The translations under genes and the position numbers were made by a program. The notes under the pieces are model-generated. The model was not told where the DNA came from. It saw only the letters and a program-made list of their open reading frames with translations, and did no database searches. From contig OZ025790.1 of the NCBI GenBank assembly GCA_964019425.1, forward strand, positions 930,001 through 994,000: a stretch of DNA of 64,000 bases, given 5' to 3'. Source of the stretch: Flectonema sp. DT1601 (taxonomy: Eukaryota > Euglenozoa > Diplonemea > Diplonemida > Diplonemidae). Positions within the stretch are counted from its first letter, which is position 1. Each line of letters opens with the position of its first letter. Of the stretch, positions 11,491 to 22,182 are shown one piece after another.

Positions 11491-14187
11491 TTATCCAATA
11501 AATGACCGACGGGTGCTGAGTCTACGACTTCTCTTTCTCTCCGTGTTAAGAAGTTTTGAACCACAGAAATCAGAAGAAAAATCAGAAGACCCTTGAAGTT
11601 GATGAACACATGACAGTAGGTATGATAAAAAAGTTCTAACTCTAACTGCGAGTGGAGCGTATGGATTCCTAACGTGATAAACTGCGAGACAGCAAAGGGC
11701 GTCTTCAAATTCACAATAAACCATCCATCCTTCTTTAGTGTCAGCATCGTCTTGAAATTGTCTAAAAACAAGAGTTGCTTCCTTCTGAGTTAAGATATCA
11801 TCTAGTAAGTTTAATTGTTCCAACAACAACAACCATTCGTCGAGAGAAAGAGTGTTGGGATCAGCAACTACTGGTGATGTCTTTTTTATCCCTTTACCAC
11901 TATTTTTTAAATGTGCTTCCGCATCCCTACATGCACTGCTAGTGAAGAGCCACATTAAGTCTTTTCTGTGCGTGTCAACCACTGCTTGAACCGATTCACT
12001 CCAAATGTTTTTTCGTAATTCTGATGCGGTGCTGCAACCTGCATTCGGTGAGAGGTCCTTTGTGATTGTATTCTCGAATATGGATGAGATTTTTTTATTT
12101 TTCGACTTCTTATCTTCTTTACTCCGAAACAACGACAATATCACCAGCAGCTGAATAAATTCAGATGCAATAAACCTTGAATCCATATTCACAACCTCGT
12201 CTTCAGTTGATTTATTTTTATTAAGTTGCATCGATGATGAAGTTACTTCGTCTCTGTCTGAGAAGACCGATTGCATTTCTTTATTTATGATGTTTATTTT
12301 AGCGAATAGCTTCGCCGCAGCTGGTTTTTTTATGATTCTAGTTAGTAGTTTACAATCTGTTAAGAATCTTGTGTATTGAGCAAAGTCCATCTGACCAAAA
12401 GAAGAATACTTTGAAAATATTTTACTCAAATCAACGAAATGTCTTTGAGTTGTCTGCTGCAACAAATGAATGTCAGCATCGCAAATTTCAGATTCGGTGC
12501 AGAAGTGTGGAACGAAATGACTTGTACAGAAATTACCCAATGATCCTATTGACTTTGCCGTCGATGCTATCTCAACTGACGATAACACATCCATAGGACT
12601 ACCTCTACCCCTTCGAAGCATAAGTGATAAACAATATTCATGGAGGATATGTTTTGCTTGCATCCATGAAATCACATTACGTGATACGAAGGAGAGCTCT
12701 GCATTCCTTTCAGAATAGTCAGATTTAATATCTGATAATGATGTTCCTCTAGGTTTACTTTTCATGAATGATCGTAACCGTCCATACCTAGACCAGATTC
12801 TACATAAAAGACAAACTACAATATCAGAAGCTCCCTCATAGATGAGTTTCGGAACCGCCTCAATTCCTATCGATCCCAACAACTCAGATGCTAATTCCAC
12901 TCTCCTCGATGCTTCTGATGGAATGTTTGGTATCGTTAAACCACACGCAATTGATAATAATTTTAGTATCAAAGTTCCATCTTTCCAATTCGATGAATAG
13001 TTAGTAATACAAGTCTCCTTGTCTTCTAATAATGATCTGACCCAAGGTAGGATGGTAAACTCTACTTCTCTACGACCAGCTTCTATATCACAAGTAAAAT
13101 TAACAGAATACTTTAACTTACTAACATCTCTGATATGATTAGTGATTATAGTCTTCCAGTGAGATGATTCAAGATGAAGGTGATCGAGTCTTATTGAGTC
13201 CGATTGTCTTTCAGTGGCGGCTTCTTGTTTTTCATTTTCAGCTCTCGCGGCCTTAGCACGTAATTCCGCTATTAATTTTTCGGTTGACTGAATCGTGCAT
13301 TCTTGATCATTACACTGCAATACTAGTTCCCGTACTTTGTGTCTCGCATGCTCTCTCTTTCGAGACATGGTAACGGATATTGTGTGCAATCTCCATGCAC
13401 AAAAGTGTCTGTGAACTAACATTCTCTTTGCTGATCGATCTGTAACCCTCCGAAGCGTTGCTGCTCTGTGTAGTAGTGTTTTAATAACTAATTGCCATGC
13501 TTTTAATATAATTCTTATGGTGGTTCGTTGCCAATGTCGGATTCCTCTTTTTAACACTTTTCCTTTTAAACACAAAGCCTTTTGAGCTATTATTTCTTTT
13601 CCTCTAAAATCTAAAAAATGATATTTCATTCTGGCAACATGTTCATACACAGGCATCTTAAAAAGATAGCCACTCAGGATACCGTGGCAACCTGCATTAT
13701 TAGTCCGTGATAGAATTCGGGCGTCAGCAACCCTATCAATAAACACACGTTGTTGTTGTTTGCAATGTCTAATCAATATATCAGCTGAAGTTCCTGAATA
13801 CGGAGATGGTAAATCCAACATCAGAGACATGGCATTATGGCTTAAGAATATATCACTTATAAGAACATTCTTTGATGCGATGAATTCTCTCCAACATTTC
13901 TTATTCGTTGGTCTAAGATATTCCAGCAGAGTACAACAAACTGCAGTAAGAATCGGATTTGGTGTTCCTAGACACTTCGTAACGCTCACCACGTGAGAGA
14001 GAATAAGTTCAGCAGCCAAAACCACTGATTGTGTCTTTTGCAGTGTTGCAGAATATGCTGCCGACCAACTAGCAGCGCACTCTTTCATTTTCATGCTGAG
14101 TTCGGCTTCTTCCACCCAATTGCAATAATTTCTGCATTCGATCCACTGAATGTCTTCAATACCAGTTGGGGCTGTTGTGGATTCCAT
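11491..14187 (-). CDS. CH-domain, W-motif and EF-like protein, tandem paralogue 2
   Basis: A single exon of 898 residues. Layout: an N-terminal helical block with a conserved PNPILTAVCCTLLEYL phrase (about 75-90); basic segments with Sfi1-like Trp motifs (HWQRTTIRIILKAWQ, RHFCAWRLH); coiled coil near 280-330; a calponin-homology-like segment (LPWVRSLLEDKE, then DGTLILKLLSIACG) near 385-425; and a C-terminal EF-hand-like region (LSLDEWLLLLEQLNLL, then YHVRNPYAPLAVRVRTFL). The same plan and phrases recur in the next gene upstream, so the two are diverged tandem duplicates. CH domains and Sfi1-type motifs point to microtubules, basal bodies or centrin binding, but that is inference. I do not recognise a named orthologue. 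Confidence 0.8.
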   Translation of the reverse strand: MESTTAPTGIEDIQWIECRNYCNWVEEAELSMKMKECAASWSAAYSATLQKTQSVVLAAELILSHVVSVTKCLGTPNPILTAVCCTLLEYLRPTNKKCWREFIASKNVLISDIFLSHNAMSLMLDLPSPYSGTSADILIRHCKQQQRVFIDRVADARILSRTNNAGCHGILSGYLFKMPVYEHVARMKYHFLDFRGKEIIAQKALCLKGKVLKRGIRHWQRTTIRIILKAWQLVIKTLLHRAATLRRVTDRSAKRMLVHRHFCAWRLHTISVTMSRKREHARHKVRELVLQCNDQECTIQSTEKLIAELRAKAARAENEKQEAATERQSDSIRLDHLHLESSHWKTIITNHIRDVSKLKYSVNFTCDIEAGRREVEFTILPWVRSLLEDKETCITNYSSNWKDGTLILKLLSIACGLTIPNIPSEASRRVELASELLGSIGIEAVPKLIYEGASDIVVCLLCRIWSRYGRLRSFMKSKPRGTSLSDIKSDYSERNAELSFVSRNVISWMQAKHILHEYCLSLMLRRGRGSPMDVLSSVEIASTAKSIGSLGNFCTSHFVPHFCTESEICDADIHLLQQTTQRHFVDLSKIFSKYSSFGQMDFAQYTRFLTDCKLLTRIIKKPAAAKLFAKINIINKEMQSVFSDRDEVTSSSMQLNKNKSTEDEVVNMDSRFIASEFIQLLVILSLFRSKEDKKSKNKKISSIFENTITKDLSPNAGCSTASELRKNIWSESVQAVVDTHRKDLMWLFTSSACRDAEAHLKNSGKGIKKTSPVVADPNTLSLDEWLLLLEQLNLLDDILTQKEATLVFRQFQDDADTKEGWMVYCEFEDALCCLAVYHVRNPYAPLAVRVRTFLSYLLSCVHQLQGSSDFSSDFCGSKLLNTERKRSRRLSTRRSFIG

Positions 14188-14450
14188 TTTCTTTTTTTAA
14201 ATTCTCTTTATTGCAACTACTACAGAAAGAAATAATAAAATAAAAACACTCACCACAATAAAACCTCACTGGAGGGAACAAAGTCAAAAGTGTAAGTGCT
14301 ACCAAGTAAAGAATATCAACCAAAGGAAAGGTTATCTATAGCCAGACTGCAAGTTGAAACAAAAGAAGCATAAATAGTGAAAACTATTGATATGGATCAA
14401 CACTTTGTAAAAAGTAGTTTGATTGTAAAACAGATACTCTGTAAAGAGGT

Positions 14451-17400
14451 CTATTTTGTTTTCTCATAAAAATCAACGAGCGATGAGACGAACCTTTCTG
14501 TTCGCAGTTCGATTCCGTTCCATGGCATAGGATCGTGATAAACAGCAATAGCAGATAATGAGTGCAAAAAATCATCAAACGACAATCCATTCTCATGCGA
14601 CTGCATCGTAGCAAAAATAGCACCAGCGTGCTGTGGGGTAAACCTAACAGTGAAACAATCCGATTCCGCTAACAGGGAATGATATCCCGTCCAACTCACC
14701 AAGTTCGATTCCGTCGAAGAGATATTTTTCGAAAACAAGATTTTCAAAACCGACATATGTCGCTTATATATCACCCGAATCTCAGGCATATCAACCGAAG
14801 CTCTGAATGCCAATAAATCAGAGAGTTTATTGTGAGGGATGATGGAGTCTTCTATGAGACTCCGAAGGGATTTTACCGGACCCTTTGTAGACTCTCTAGC
14901 AATCCTTAACAGCGCTAGAGATGGTTCACTGAGTGGATGTTGTCCAAGAGGAGGAAACGATGCACTGCAATTTGGAATCGCACACTGAGAACAGAACCGT
15001 TCCCAATCATTACAATTCATTGACATACAAGAACCTCCTTGTCCGAAACCTCCTGAGGAACAGACCAGGTTAACAAGGATCTTTTGAAGCATTAATGCAT
15101 TGTTTACTAATATCATTCTGCATTCTTCAGCATACTGATCTCCAACAATCCTACTGATGTCTTTTAATGAAGGTACTACATTTATTGGGTCAACAGATTT
15201 AGAAGGTCGTCTGCTACTAACTAATGAATACAGAGAAGATAAAAAGATCATGTGAGACTGACGAATGTCATCGAACTGTGTGAGATCTGGTGAGGGGACT
15301 ACGGTGGATGTGTCTTCTTCGGAAAGAATTTTTTTAATGATCAAAAATCTATCGCTACTCGATACGGATGAGAGATCATCGTCCATTCGATGTTTGGTAT
15401 ATTTTATTGGAAATAATTTAGCAATCAGCAATGTGTACCTGACATAATCGGATAGGTCCGTTGTAAAGTTTGAAACTTTTAATAAATTATTTCCTGGATA
15501 CCAATCACTCAACGTTTTTGACAACCATTTTAGAAGGACATGTTTCTTATCTAACTTCAGTACCTTTGACTCGTGAGAAGACAATAAATGTTTTTCAGGT
15601 AAAGCTTCAATGTTTTCTATAAAAGTTGAAGGACAAGGTGAAGATTCCGCTTTCGGACTTGGTTTTGAACATCCTGAGAGGATATCACCAAATGTCACTC
15701 TGTTTTTTAAATCCAACGACGCTATCATTTCTCGCTGATCAATATCCTGAATGGGAAGCACATCATCTTCCGGATAAGATTCGCACCATCGATTGTAGTC
15801 TTCTTCTGTGGGGATTAGGTTTTGTTTGTCACGTTCAACACTGCAAGTGACATTCACATTATCAGAATCTGAACTGTCGCTGGAATCGTTATCCAGTAGA
15901 GAGTCTCTGAGTAGTAAATCACCACCACCAGTATCCGTGTTTTGAATAAATCTATCCTTGGTGTTCACTTCGCTTGTTATATGGATCGTCTTGTTACTGA
16001 GTTCCTTGCACAGATGGTCACCTAATTTTGATGTGTATGCGAATTTCTCGTGTAGCATAAATATTAAACCCGAATTCTTTGAGCTTTTAGCCTTTAGTAT
16101 GTCGCTTGCTTTTATGATACCTTTTAAGTCTTTTTCTAGTAGTCTGGAAGCTATTTCTATAATTAGTTTTGCTTTTGTTTGTTCATCGATTTTTTGATTT
16201 GTGCAAGTCTGGACTAACCCTTGTTCTAGTGTATGGTTTGGGATCATTGTAGTCTCACCACCCAATGATTTTAAGAGGTAGGCGTAATTCACACACGATT
16301 GAAAATCCGTTACGAAATTTGTTATTTTTTTGTATGGAGATACTAAGGAATGGACTCTGTAATTAACCCATCGTAGAACTTCAGAAAAAGGAATTCTCGG
16401 TTTAGAATCAACATTGACAGGTGCTGCCACTTGAACTGGTGGTGAACATTCTTTCTTACCCAAGATGACGAGTGATGGCACAGATGGGTCGTCTGATATA
16501 ATCGAGTCCAATGCTTTTCGAGTATCCACTTCTTTTGATTTTAGAGCTTCTCCAATTCGCTTGTCTAAAACAACTACGTCTACTTCTTTTGTTGTTGTTG
16601 TTAATGAAGATTGATCATCTTCAATACTGTTGCTGTCAATCAGAGGGGTGGTATCTGAGGATGGTTTACCGTTTGTGTTTGACTCTGTTAGTATTCTTGG
16701 GCTGTTTTCATTTTTTAACTCAGTTTCATGATTGCTATTGTCGTCGTTATCGGGTTGTTCCACGGCTATTAGGTTATACTTGACTAGTAAATCGTGTAAT
16801 TTTCTTAAGGTGTTTTGACATTTTAATTTTTCTGATTGGTAATATTCTAAGTTCGCTTGCATTGCCGTCCATCCAGATTCAAGTTCCAGGAGTCTTTTTC
16901 CCATTTTAATATTAATTCCTTTCGCTCTTACCATGTCTATGTCTTCCTTCGTTCTACTTCTTCTACACCTTGCCACATCTCTCCACTGTTGAAAACAGTC
17001 TTTAGCCAAGTGTTGACGTTTTCTAAAGAATAATTTCTCCGTTAAACTTCTTATTTTAACTTTTTTCGCACGTTCTTTCTTTCCAGCAGTCCTCCACTGC
17101 TGTAAATAAATTCTGAGAAGGCTGAGCTGCCATCGGTTGATAGCAGCGTTTAATACAGCCGTGATTGGTATGTCTCTACTTCTGTCTAATGTTAAGGCGT
17201 TTTCTTGTAATAGAAGCTGTCGGCATACTTGAAAGTATGATGAGCGTTCGCTCAAATCATGAACTGTTACTTTTTTATTTTTAGAATTCTTTTGACTATC
17301 AAACTGCGAAGGAAGAATTTCACAAGTTTGCTCTTTCTGAGAATCTTCATTTTCATGGACAGGCTCACTGGTTTCACTGCATTCAGTTTCCGTATCTGAT

Positions 17401-18101
17401 GACCTGTAACACTTTTGAGTTGGGTTTGCGACTTGTCGAGGAAGTGGAAGCAACGCAGGCAGATCAACGCCGTGAAATTCCGTATTGGATGGCCACTCGT
17501 GATATATTGATGAATATATCTCATCTTTTAACTGTGTGAGAACAGGTTCGTATCTACCAAATAATGATGTTACCCTATCGAGAATCATACAACAGATTGC
17601 CGTTCGTAAAGGGTTCGGTTTGTGAAGATGGGCAGTGTCAGCAACGATTTTTTTTAACGTTAATTCAGCCCAAGTCGCGACACTTGAAAATGCAACTTGT
17701 TCGTTTTGATAATTACTCATCCAAGCTGAGAGGTTGGATGATAAATCAACTGCTGTTGGATCTGTAAAACACTTTACATTTATTGATTTAATCTGTCTTG
17801 GAATACTATCGTGTTTAGATCTCAACATAGCCCTCTGACAACTCGATCCCGTGGTGTCTTTTACAATCCATTTCCCTTTGCTATTCTTAATTGTTTTTAT
17901 AGTATCCTTTCTACTTATTAACAAGTGACTTGATATATTTTTTAACTTTCCCTTTTCTGATAATTTCCAAGTATTGCTGGCGCCGCTTCGTTGATATTCA
18001 CTAGGAGCAGGTGGTGGAGGCCCATTTAGCAGTGATGGTAGGGCTGGAAGCTTTCTGACACTTCCCGATATTCCAGCACGGAGCGGACGCGGCTCTTCCA
18101 T
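14451..18101 (-). CDS. CH-domain, W-motif protein, tandem paralogue 1
   Basis: A single exon. I place the start at 18101 (MEEPRPLRAG), not at an in-frame ATG at 18251, because the 50 codons between are A/T-run sequence and an acceptor-like ACAG ends at 18124. That gives 1216 residues. A proline-rich N-terminus is followed by KPNPLRTAICCMILDRV and FGRYEPVL (matching the paralogue's PNPILTAVCC block), Sfi1-like Trp motifs (INRWQLSLLRIYLQQW, CFQQWRDVARC), coiled coil, and two CH-like segments (FSEVLRWVNYRV...; KHVLLKWLSKTLSDWY...). The C-terminus has an EF-like block ending LSAIAVYHDPMPWNG, equivalent to the paralogue's AVYHVRNPYAP. A low-complexity acidic Ser/Asp stretch lies between the CH segments. 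A cytoskeletal or axonemal role is inferred, not shown. Confidence 0.8.
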   Translation of the reverse strand: MEEPRPLRAGISGSVRKLPALPSLLNGPPPPAPSEYQRSGASNTWKLSEKGKLKNISSHLLISRKDTIKTIKNSKGKWIVKDTTGSSCQRAMLRSKHDSIPRQIKSINVKCFTDPTAVDLSSNLSAWMSNYQNEQVAFSSVATWAELTLKKIVADTAHLHKPNPLRTAICCMILDRVTSLFGRYEPVLTQLKDEIYSSIYHEWPSNTEFHGVDLPALLPLPRQVANPTQKCYRSSDTETECSETSEPVHENEDSQKEQTCEILPSQFDSQKNSKNKKVTVHDLSERSSYFQVCRQLLLQENALTLDRSRDIPITAVLNAAINRWQLSLLRIYLQQWRTAGKKERAKKVKIRSLTEKLFFRKRQHLAKDCFQQWRDVARCRRSRTKEDIDMVRAKGINIKMGKRLLELESGWTAMQANLEYYQSEKLKCQNTLRKLHDLLVKYNLIAVEQPDNDDNSNHETELKNENSPRILTESNTNGKPSSDTTPLIDSNSIEDDQSSLTTTTKEVDVVVLDKRIGEALKSKEVDTRKALDSIISDDPSVPSLVILGKKECSPPVQVAAPVNVDSKPRIPFSEVLRWVNYRVHSLVSPYKKITNFVTDFQSCVNYAYLLKSLGGETTMIPNHTLEQGLVQTCTNQKIDEQTKAKLIIEIASRLLEKDLKGIIKASDILKAKSSKNSGLIFMLHEKFAYTSKLGDHLCKELSNKTIHITSEVNTKDRFIQNTDTGGGDLLLRDSLLDNDSSDSSDSDNVNVTCSVERDKQNLIPTEEDYNRWCESYPEDDVLPIQDIDQREMIASLDLKNRVTFGDILSGCSKPSPKAESSPCPSTFIENIEALPEKHLLSSHESKVLKLDKKHVLLKWLSKTLSDWYPGNNLLKVSNFTTDLSDYVRYTLLIAKLFPIKYTKHRMDDDLSSVSSSDRFLIIKKILSEEDTSTVVPSPDLTQFDDIRQSHMIFLSSLYSLVSSRRPSKSVDPINVVPSLKDISRIVGDQYAEECRMILVNNALMLQKILVNLVCSSGGFGQGGSCMSMNCNDWERFCSQCAIPNCSASFPPLGQHPLSEPSLALLRIARESTKGPVKSLRSLIEDSIIPHNKLSDLLAFRASVDMPEIRVIYKRHMSVLKILFSKNISSTESNLVSWTGYHSLLAESDCFTVRFTPQHAGAIFATMQSHENGLSFDDFLHSLSAIAVYHDPMPWNGIELRTERFVSSLVDFYEKTK

Positions 18102-18823
18102 ATAGATTTTTTTTTCAAATATCCTGTAATGGCATAAAAATACTTTGGACGCATCTGGAAGATCCGTTTTCCCATAATTAAAAAAAATTAAATTTAGAAA
18201 AGAAAAAAAAAAGGGGAGACACGCGTATTTTTTATTTTTTTTTTTATTCATCTGCTAAATTACATTAGGAAAAGCAAAACTGCTTTTATTTTGAAAAATC
18301 ATGTTGCTGAACACGCCAACAGCGTGTTGTGTAAGAGGGAGGTTATGTAGATGTGGTATAAATGACGTTTATGTTTTTTTTTTTTTTCTTTTTTTTTCCC
18401 CCTCTTGTTTCGTTCTCTTTTTACCAAAACCGAATGTGAAGTTCCTGTAAAGGAAAAACAACGCAGAGAGTTTTTCTTTTTTTGTTGTTGTTTTTGTTTT
18501 TTTCCGTTTCAACTTTTCACTAAACCTAACCGTATTTAATGATTTTGGGTCCTCTTTTGTTCCCTGATTCGTTTGCCAATATAAAACAACCAAAAAAAAA
18601 AAAAAAAAAAGAGGACTGACAAAGGGGTGAAACTTTGACAATGTAAAAACAGTAGCAACTTTAGGTATTAAAAAACAAAATTAATATCAAAGTACTTGAC
18701 TGAAAAAAAAATTGACAAAAGGGGGGAAAATAAATATAAATATGGAATATTATTAACAAACGTTGCCTTCGTAAAAAAATAAAATCAGAGCATGTGATAA
18801 TCCAAAAATGAGATCATCGTTCA
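18102..18823. other. Spacer with a perfect hairpin and homopolymer runs
   Basis: Spacer with long T-runs (18230-18245, 18376-18395), an A-run (18593-18611) and G/A tracts. A perfect 7-bp stem with a 5-nt loop (AACACGC-CAACA-GCGTGTT) lies at 18310-18328. No believable coding sequence was seen. Confidence 0.55.
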
Positions 18824-21793
18824 CTACACGAGGTAGTTATCAAGAAGTAATTCGTCAGCAGTTGGTCTGTCAAGATGATCTCTTTGAAGGCAACTTTCAA
18901 TGAACGAAACAGCATCAGCGTCTGACAATGGAGGAATTTCAGGTTTCGTTTTTCCATTCGCAACTGCAAATAAAAACGCATGAGGCTCAAATGTAAGATT
19001 GCTATACGCGTGTTTCCCCGTCAACATCTGAGCAAGTGTTATCCCAACCGCCCAAATGTCAGCAGCAGTAATTGCCTGTCCTTTACAAGCTTCCGGAGAC
19101 ATGTATAATAAAGTTCCAACTACTTTTTCACCAACTACATCACCCATGACAGCGGATGCTCCAAAATCTGATAATTTGCACTGACCGTCAATTTGGACCA
19201 GGACATTTCCCGGTTTGAAATCTCGATGTGTTACATTCTTGTTATGTAAATACTTTAGTCCTCGTAGACAGTCTTTGATGTACCGTTTGGCGCTAGTTCC
19301 TGGAATGGTCCCAAACTGTTCGAGAAGGTTTTGTAGTGAACCGCCAGGAACGTATTCCATGCAAATTATAACACCACCTCTTGTGACTAGAACAGAGAAA
19401 TAGCAAACAATATTCTCGTGTTGGAGAGCAGATAAAAGCTCGACTTCTTTTTTAACTTCTGACACACGTTCAGTATCAACAATGCTATGCAAAGGTGAAC
19501 CGTATTCTGACGAATCTGATGAACCAGATGAAGTCATCGTGTCCAACACCCCAGTTGATGGTCCAGTCCCAATATCAGTAGAAGCGCGTTGGTTGGCTAG
19601 GCGGAGTTTTTTCATCGCAACAAGTCCACCATCCTCACCCATTCCAAGCCAAACTTCACCATAAGAACCCTTACCGAGGCATTTATCAGACATATACCAT
19701 AGCGCTCCTTGAAGGTCTTTGAATTTGTAATTATTTTGAATACCGTCATCAAGTCTCTTTGCGGATGTTGAGACTGAAGCCATGTCATCGGCATTCGCGT
19801 TATCTAACTTTGACAAGGCGGATAAAAGTTGTTGTTTTGATTCAATAATCGATGGTAGAGCACCACACGAATCAGTTCGTCTTTCAAGAAAACTGTGAGT
19901 GTATTTTGTTATAAGTTTTTTTGCTTCTTCAGAAACTCCGTTTTCATCAGTAGTTTTGTGATCGACATCTTCAGCTGCTAGTTCAAGTTGTTGCCAACCA
20001 ATTACTCTTCTATAGTATGGTTGATGAATCAGACCTGGAGATTGAATTTCAGCAGCAGCTAATTTGAGTAATCGAAGAGCCTGTCGATCATCTGGACTGC
20101 TACGAAGATGATCAACCAGAAGAGAAATAGCAGCTTCGTTATTGTTCTTTCTGAAATTGGTAAACGCATTCGTGTATTTATCAAAAGATGGGTTCAAGGT
20201 CGATTCAATTATCTCATAAACAGAAACTAGTTCTTGTTCATCAGATTCAAAAGGTGTTGGTATTGCTTCCATAACATCCACAAGTCTACTGACAACTCTC
20301 GAAGACGTTGCTTCATGAACAGCCTCAGTCATTAGTATCCGAGCACCTATACATCGACAAAGTGCTGTGAGAGCTTCAACTTGATGAATCGGTCCACCCA
20401 AAACAAACGGTGATCGTTGCCACTCCAATCCAGTAGATCCAACAGCAAGCTTACCAGATGCTAATGCACAACAAAAAAATGGAAATTGAAGCATAGAAGA
20501 AGTAATCGCTCTAGTTATTGACAAAGCACACATAGTAGCTGATAAAGCATGACGAGGACATGGTAAATGAGTGTTCCATGAAGCAAGAAGAATAGTTCCA
20601 CGTAAATCAAGTGCGATACCACCAGAACTTCTGACTTCTTCTAAAACTATTTCTGCGTAGGGTGCTGCGAGTTCAAAGCTTTCCTGAAGTCCTAAAAATG
20701 AAACGTCAAACATAGATCGTAGTAAGGATCCTTTTCTCATACGCACACCAACTTCAAGTCGTTCTTTTAGACGAGTTTCGTCAGCGACTAAATGGATTTC
20801 ACGAAGCTCAACAATCTTCTGACTTTCATCCTTTTTAGGTGAGTTGTGAATAGTCTCAGAAACCTGTCCCGGAAGGATGCTTGACAACTCAAGAGAATCC
20901 AGTTGTCCGAATGACTCGTTGTTGTCTTCGTCAAAATCAGCTTCATCACCTTTCGCAAATACAGATGCGGGTAAGTATGGTCTGTACATACGAAGGTTCT
21001 GTAACAGTCTTTGAAAAGGTACTTTTAAAGCCATCGATTCGTTCATAACAACTAACCTCTGAGCGTGTTCTAAATCAAACCGAACTAGCGCATGTGCAAC
21101 TTCTTCTGCGACAAATATTGATAGGCGGAGACGTTCTTTTTGTCTTTCTAATCCTAAAGCGAATCTTCTTGTGAGGATGTAGTCGAGAGTGAAAACACCG
21201 AGGCGGAGTATTAGTGCGGTGCATCCCCATGAGACTCCCTCCTCTTTTGCAGCAGTAGTGTTATCCCATTGTGGGATCTCATCATACATGCCAAACCGAA
21301 AGGCGTCTTCAACTGTTCTTATGACTAACCAAACAGTTACAAAACAAAAACAACACCAAGAAAGCTTTCCCCTTCCTTCAGTCACGAGTAAACAATCCAT
21401 TAAAAGTATTGCAATGGTCCATTGTTCTGAACTACCAACATTAACAAGATCAGAACAAAGACAGCAGACCAACAGAACTGTCACTGCTCCTTGTGTTGTT
21501 TTATTACTCAATCCTTTTGTCTTAAATCCAGCAACCACCACCACTAATAAAGTGATAAGAGCTACTACAGAAAGCGATATACGAATTGGTCCAGATGTTT
21601 GATAGTTTACGAGCTCATACAGCAAGAATAATAAAAAAAATAAAAACACTGAGAGAGCAGGGGGTAATAATAAAACCTTTCTCCGAATGGAATCTGGTGA
21701 TTCCCCTTCCTGTTGGGCGGCTCTTAAAAATGGAGCGCAGCAATCCCAAAAGTCATCCCACAGATCATAATCGTCGGTGTCGGTTGCCTCCAT
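18824..21793 (-). CDS. Membrane receptor with degenerate cyclase-homology domain and STE-type protein kinase
   Basis: A single exon of 989 residues. The N-terminal 230 residues hold about six hydrophobic segments (first: ALSVFLFFLLFLLYELV). A linker leads to a class III cyclase-homology fold (about 390-520, ending VLGGPIHQVEALTALCR and IGARILMTEAV). The metal-binding Asp of the GDxxLA position is not visible (LRGTILLASW) and neither are the transition-state Asn/Arg, so this domain is probably a pseudocyclase. The C-terminal kinase (about 690-985) is complete: GKGSYGEV, VAMKK, HRDFKPGN, DFGAS, GTLLYMSPE. Sequence around MEYVPGGSLQNLL and DIWAVGITLAQML is MAPKKK-like. Transmembrane cyclase-kinase fusions are known in kinetoplastids. 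A plausible role is a membrane sensor feeding a MAP-kinase cascade. Acceptor-like TTAG at 21806-21809 leaves a 14-nt leader. Confidence 0.85.
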   Translation of the reverse strand: MEATDTDDYDLWDDFWDCCAPFLRAAQQEGESPDSIRRKVLLLPPALSVFLFFLLFLLYELVNYQTSGPIRISLSVVALITLLVVVVAGFKTKGLSNKTTQGAVTVLLVCCLCSDLVNVGSSEQWTIAILLMDCLLVTEGRGKLSWCCFCFVTVWLVIRTVEDAFRFGMYDEIPQWDNTTAAKEEGVSWGCTALILRLGVFTLDYILTRRFALGLERQKERLRLSIFVAEEVAHALVRFDLEHAQRLVVMNESMALKVPFQRLLQNLRMYRPYLPASVFAKGDEADFDEDNNESFGQLDSLELSSILPGQVSETIHNSPKKDESQKIVELREIHLVADETRLKERLEVGVRMRKGSLLRSMFDVSFLGLQESFELAAPYAEIVLEEVRSSGGIALDLRGTILLASWNTHLPCPRHALSATMCALSITRAITSSMLQFPFFCCALASGKLAVGSTGLEWQRSPFVLGGPIHQVEALTALCRCIGARILMTEAVHEATSSRVVSRLVDVMEAIPTPFESDEQELVSVYEIIESTLNPSFDKYTNAFTNFRKNNNEAAISLLVDHLRSSPDDRQALRLLKLAAAEIQSPGLIHQPYYRRVIGWQQLELAAEDVDHKTTDENGVSEEAKKLITKYTHSFLERRTDSCGALPSIIESKQQLLSALSKLDNANADDMASVSTSAKRLDDGIQNNYKFKDLQGALWYMSDKCLGKGSYGEVWLGMGEDGGLVAMKKLRLANQRASTDIGTGPSTGVLDTMTSSGSSDSSEYGSPLHSIVDTERVSEVKKEVELLSALQHENIVCYFSVLVTRGGVIICMEYVPGGSLQNLLEQFGTIPGTSAKRYIKDCLRGLKYLHNKNVTHRDFKPGNVLVQIDGQCKLSDFGASAVMGDVVGEKVVGTLLYMSPEACKGQAITAADIWAVGITLAQMLTGKHAYSNLTFEPHAFLFAVANGKTKPEIPPLSDADAVSFIESCLQRDHLDRPTADELLLDNYLV

Positions 21794-21865
21794 TTTCGTG
21801 GAACGACCTAATCATCAAAAAAAAATAATAATGTTATTCACTTAATAACAGTCAAAGGGAGAGCG

Positions 21866-21985
21866 AGATAAGATTAGAATAGCTAGCGCGCTGTACGCCA
21901 TGTCGAAGAACTGGTTACAGAATAATAACAGCAGGCGTATTTCAGAGGAATTGTCACCTCAGATTTCCGAATAGCAACCTGAAAG
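21866..21985. repeat. Copy of the motif shared with the LRR-family 5' end
   Basis: On the minus strand a core reading TTCTTCGACATGGC, then TACAG and GCGCTA, with a following ATTCTAATCTTATCTC, recurs at 63938-63976 at the 5' end of the decayed LRR gene. Both copies carry the same ATG context, but here the frame closes after about 20 codons. It is probably a stranded 5' end of the same LRR gene family or a dispersed element that carries that end. Confidence 0.5.
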
Positions 21986-22182
21986 AAAAAAGAAGAATCG
22001 AAAATACGATATTTTTGATATAATGAAAACCATTTGTTGCAGCTAGTTATTCAACTAAAGAAAATGAAAAAAAAAAAAAAAAAAAGAGAAACTACAAAAT
22101 CTCTTTCACCAAAAGTAACTCAGCATGTTTGGTGTGGTCATCAACCATGAATATGACCCGATAAGTGAAAGACGTAATAATT

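Noticed and set aside
18101-18251. Fifty-residue N-terminal extension of the first CH-domain protein
   Set aside because: It reads through A/T-run sequence with an acceptor-like ACAG just before the downstream ATG.
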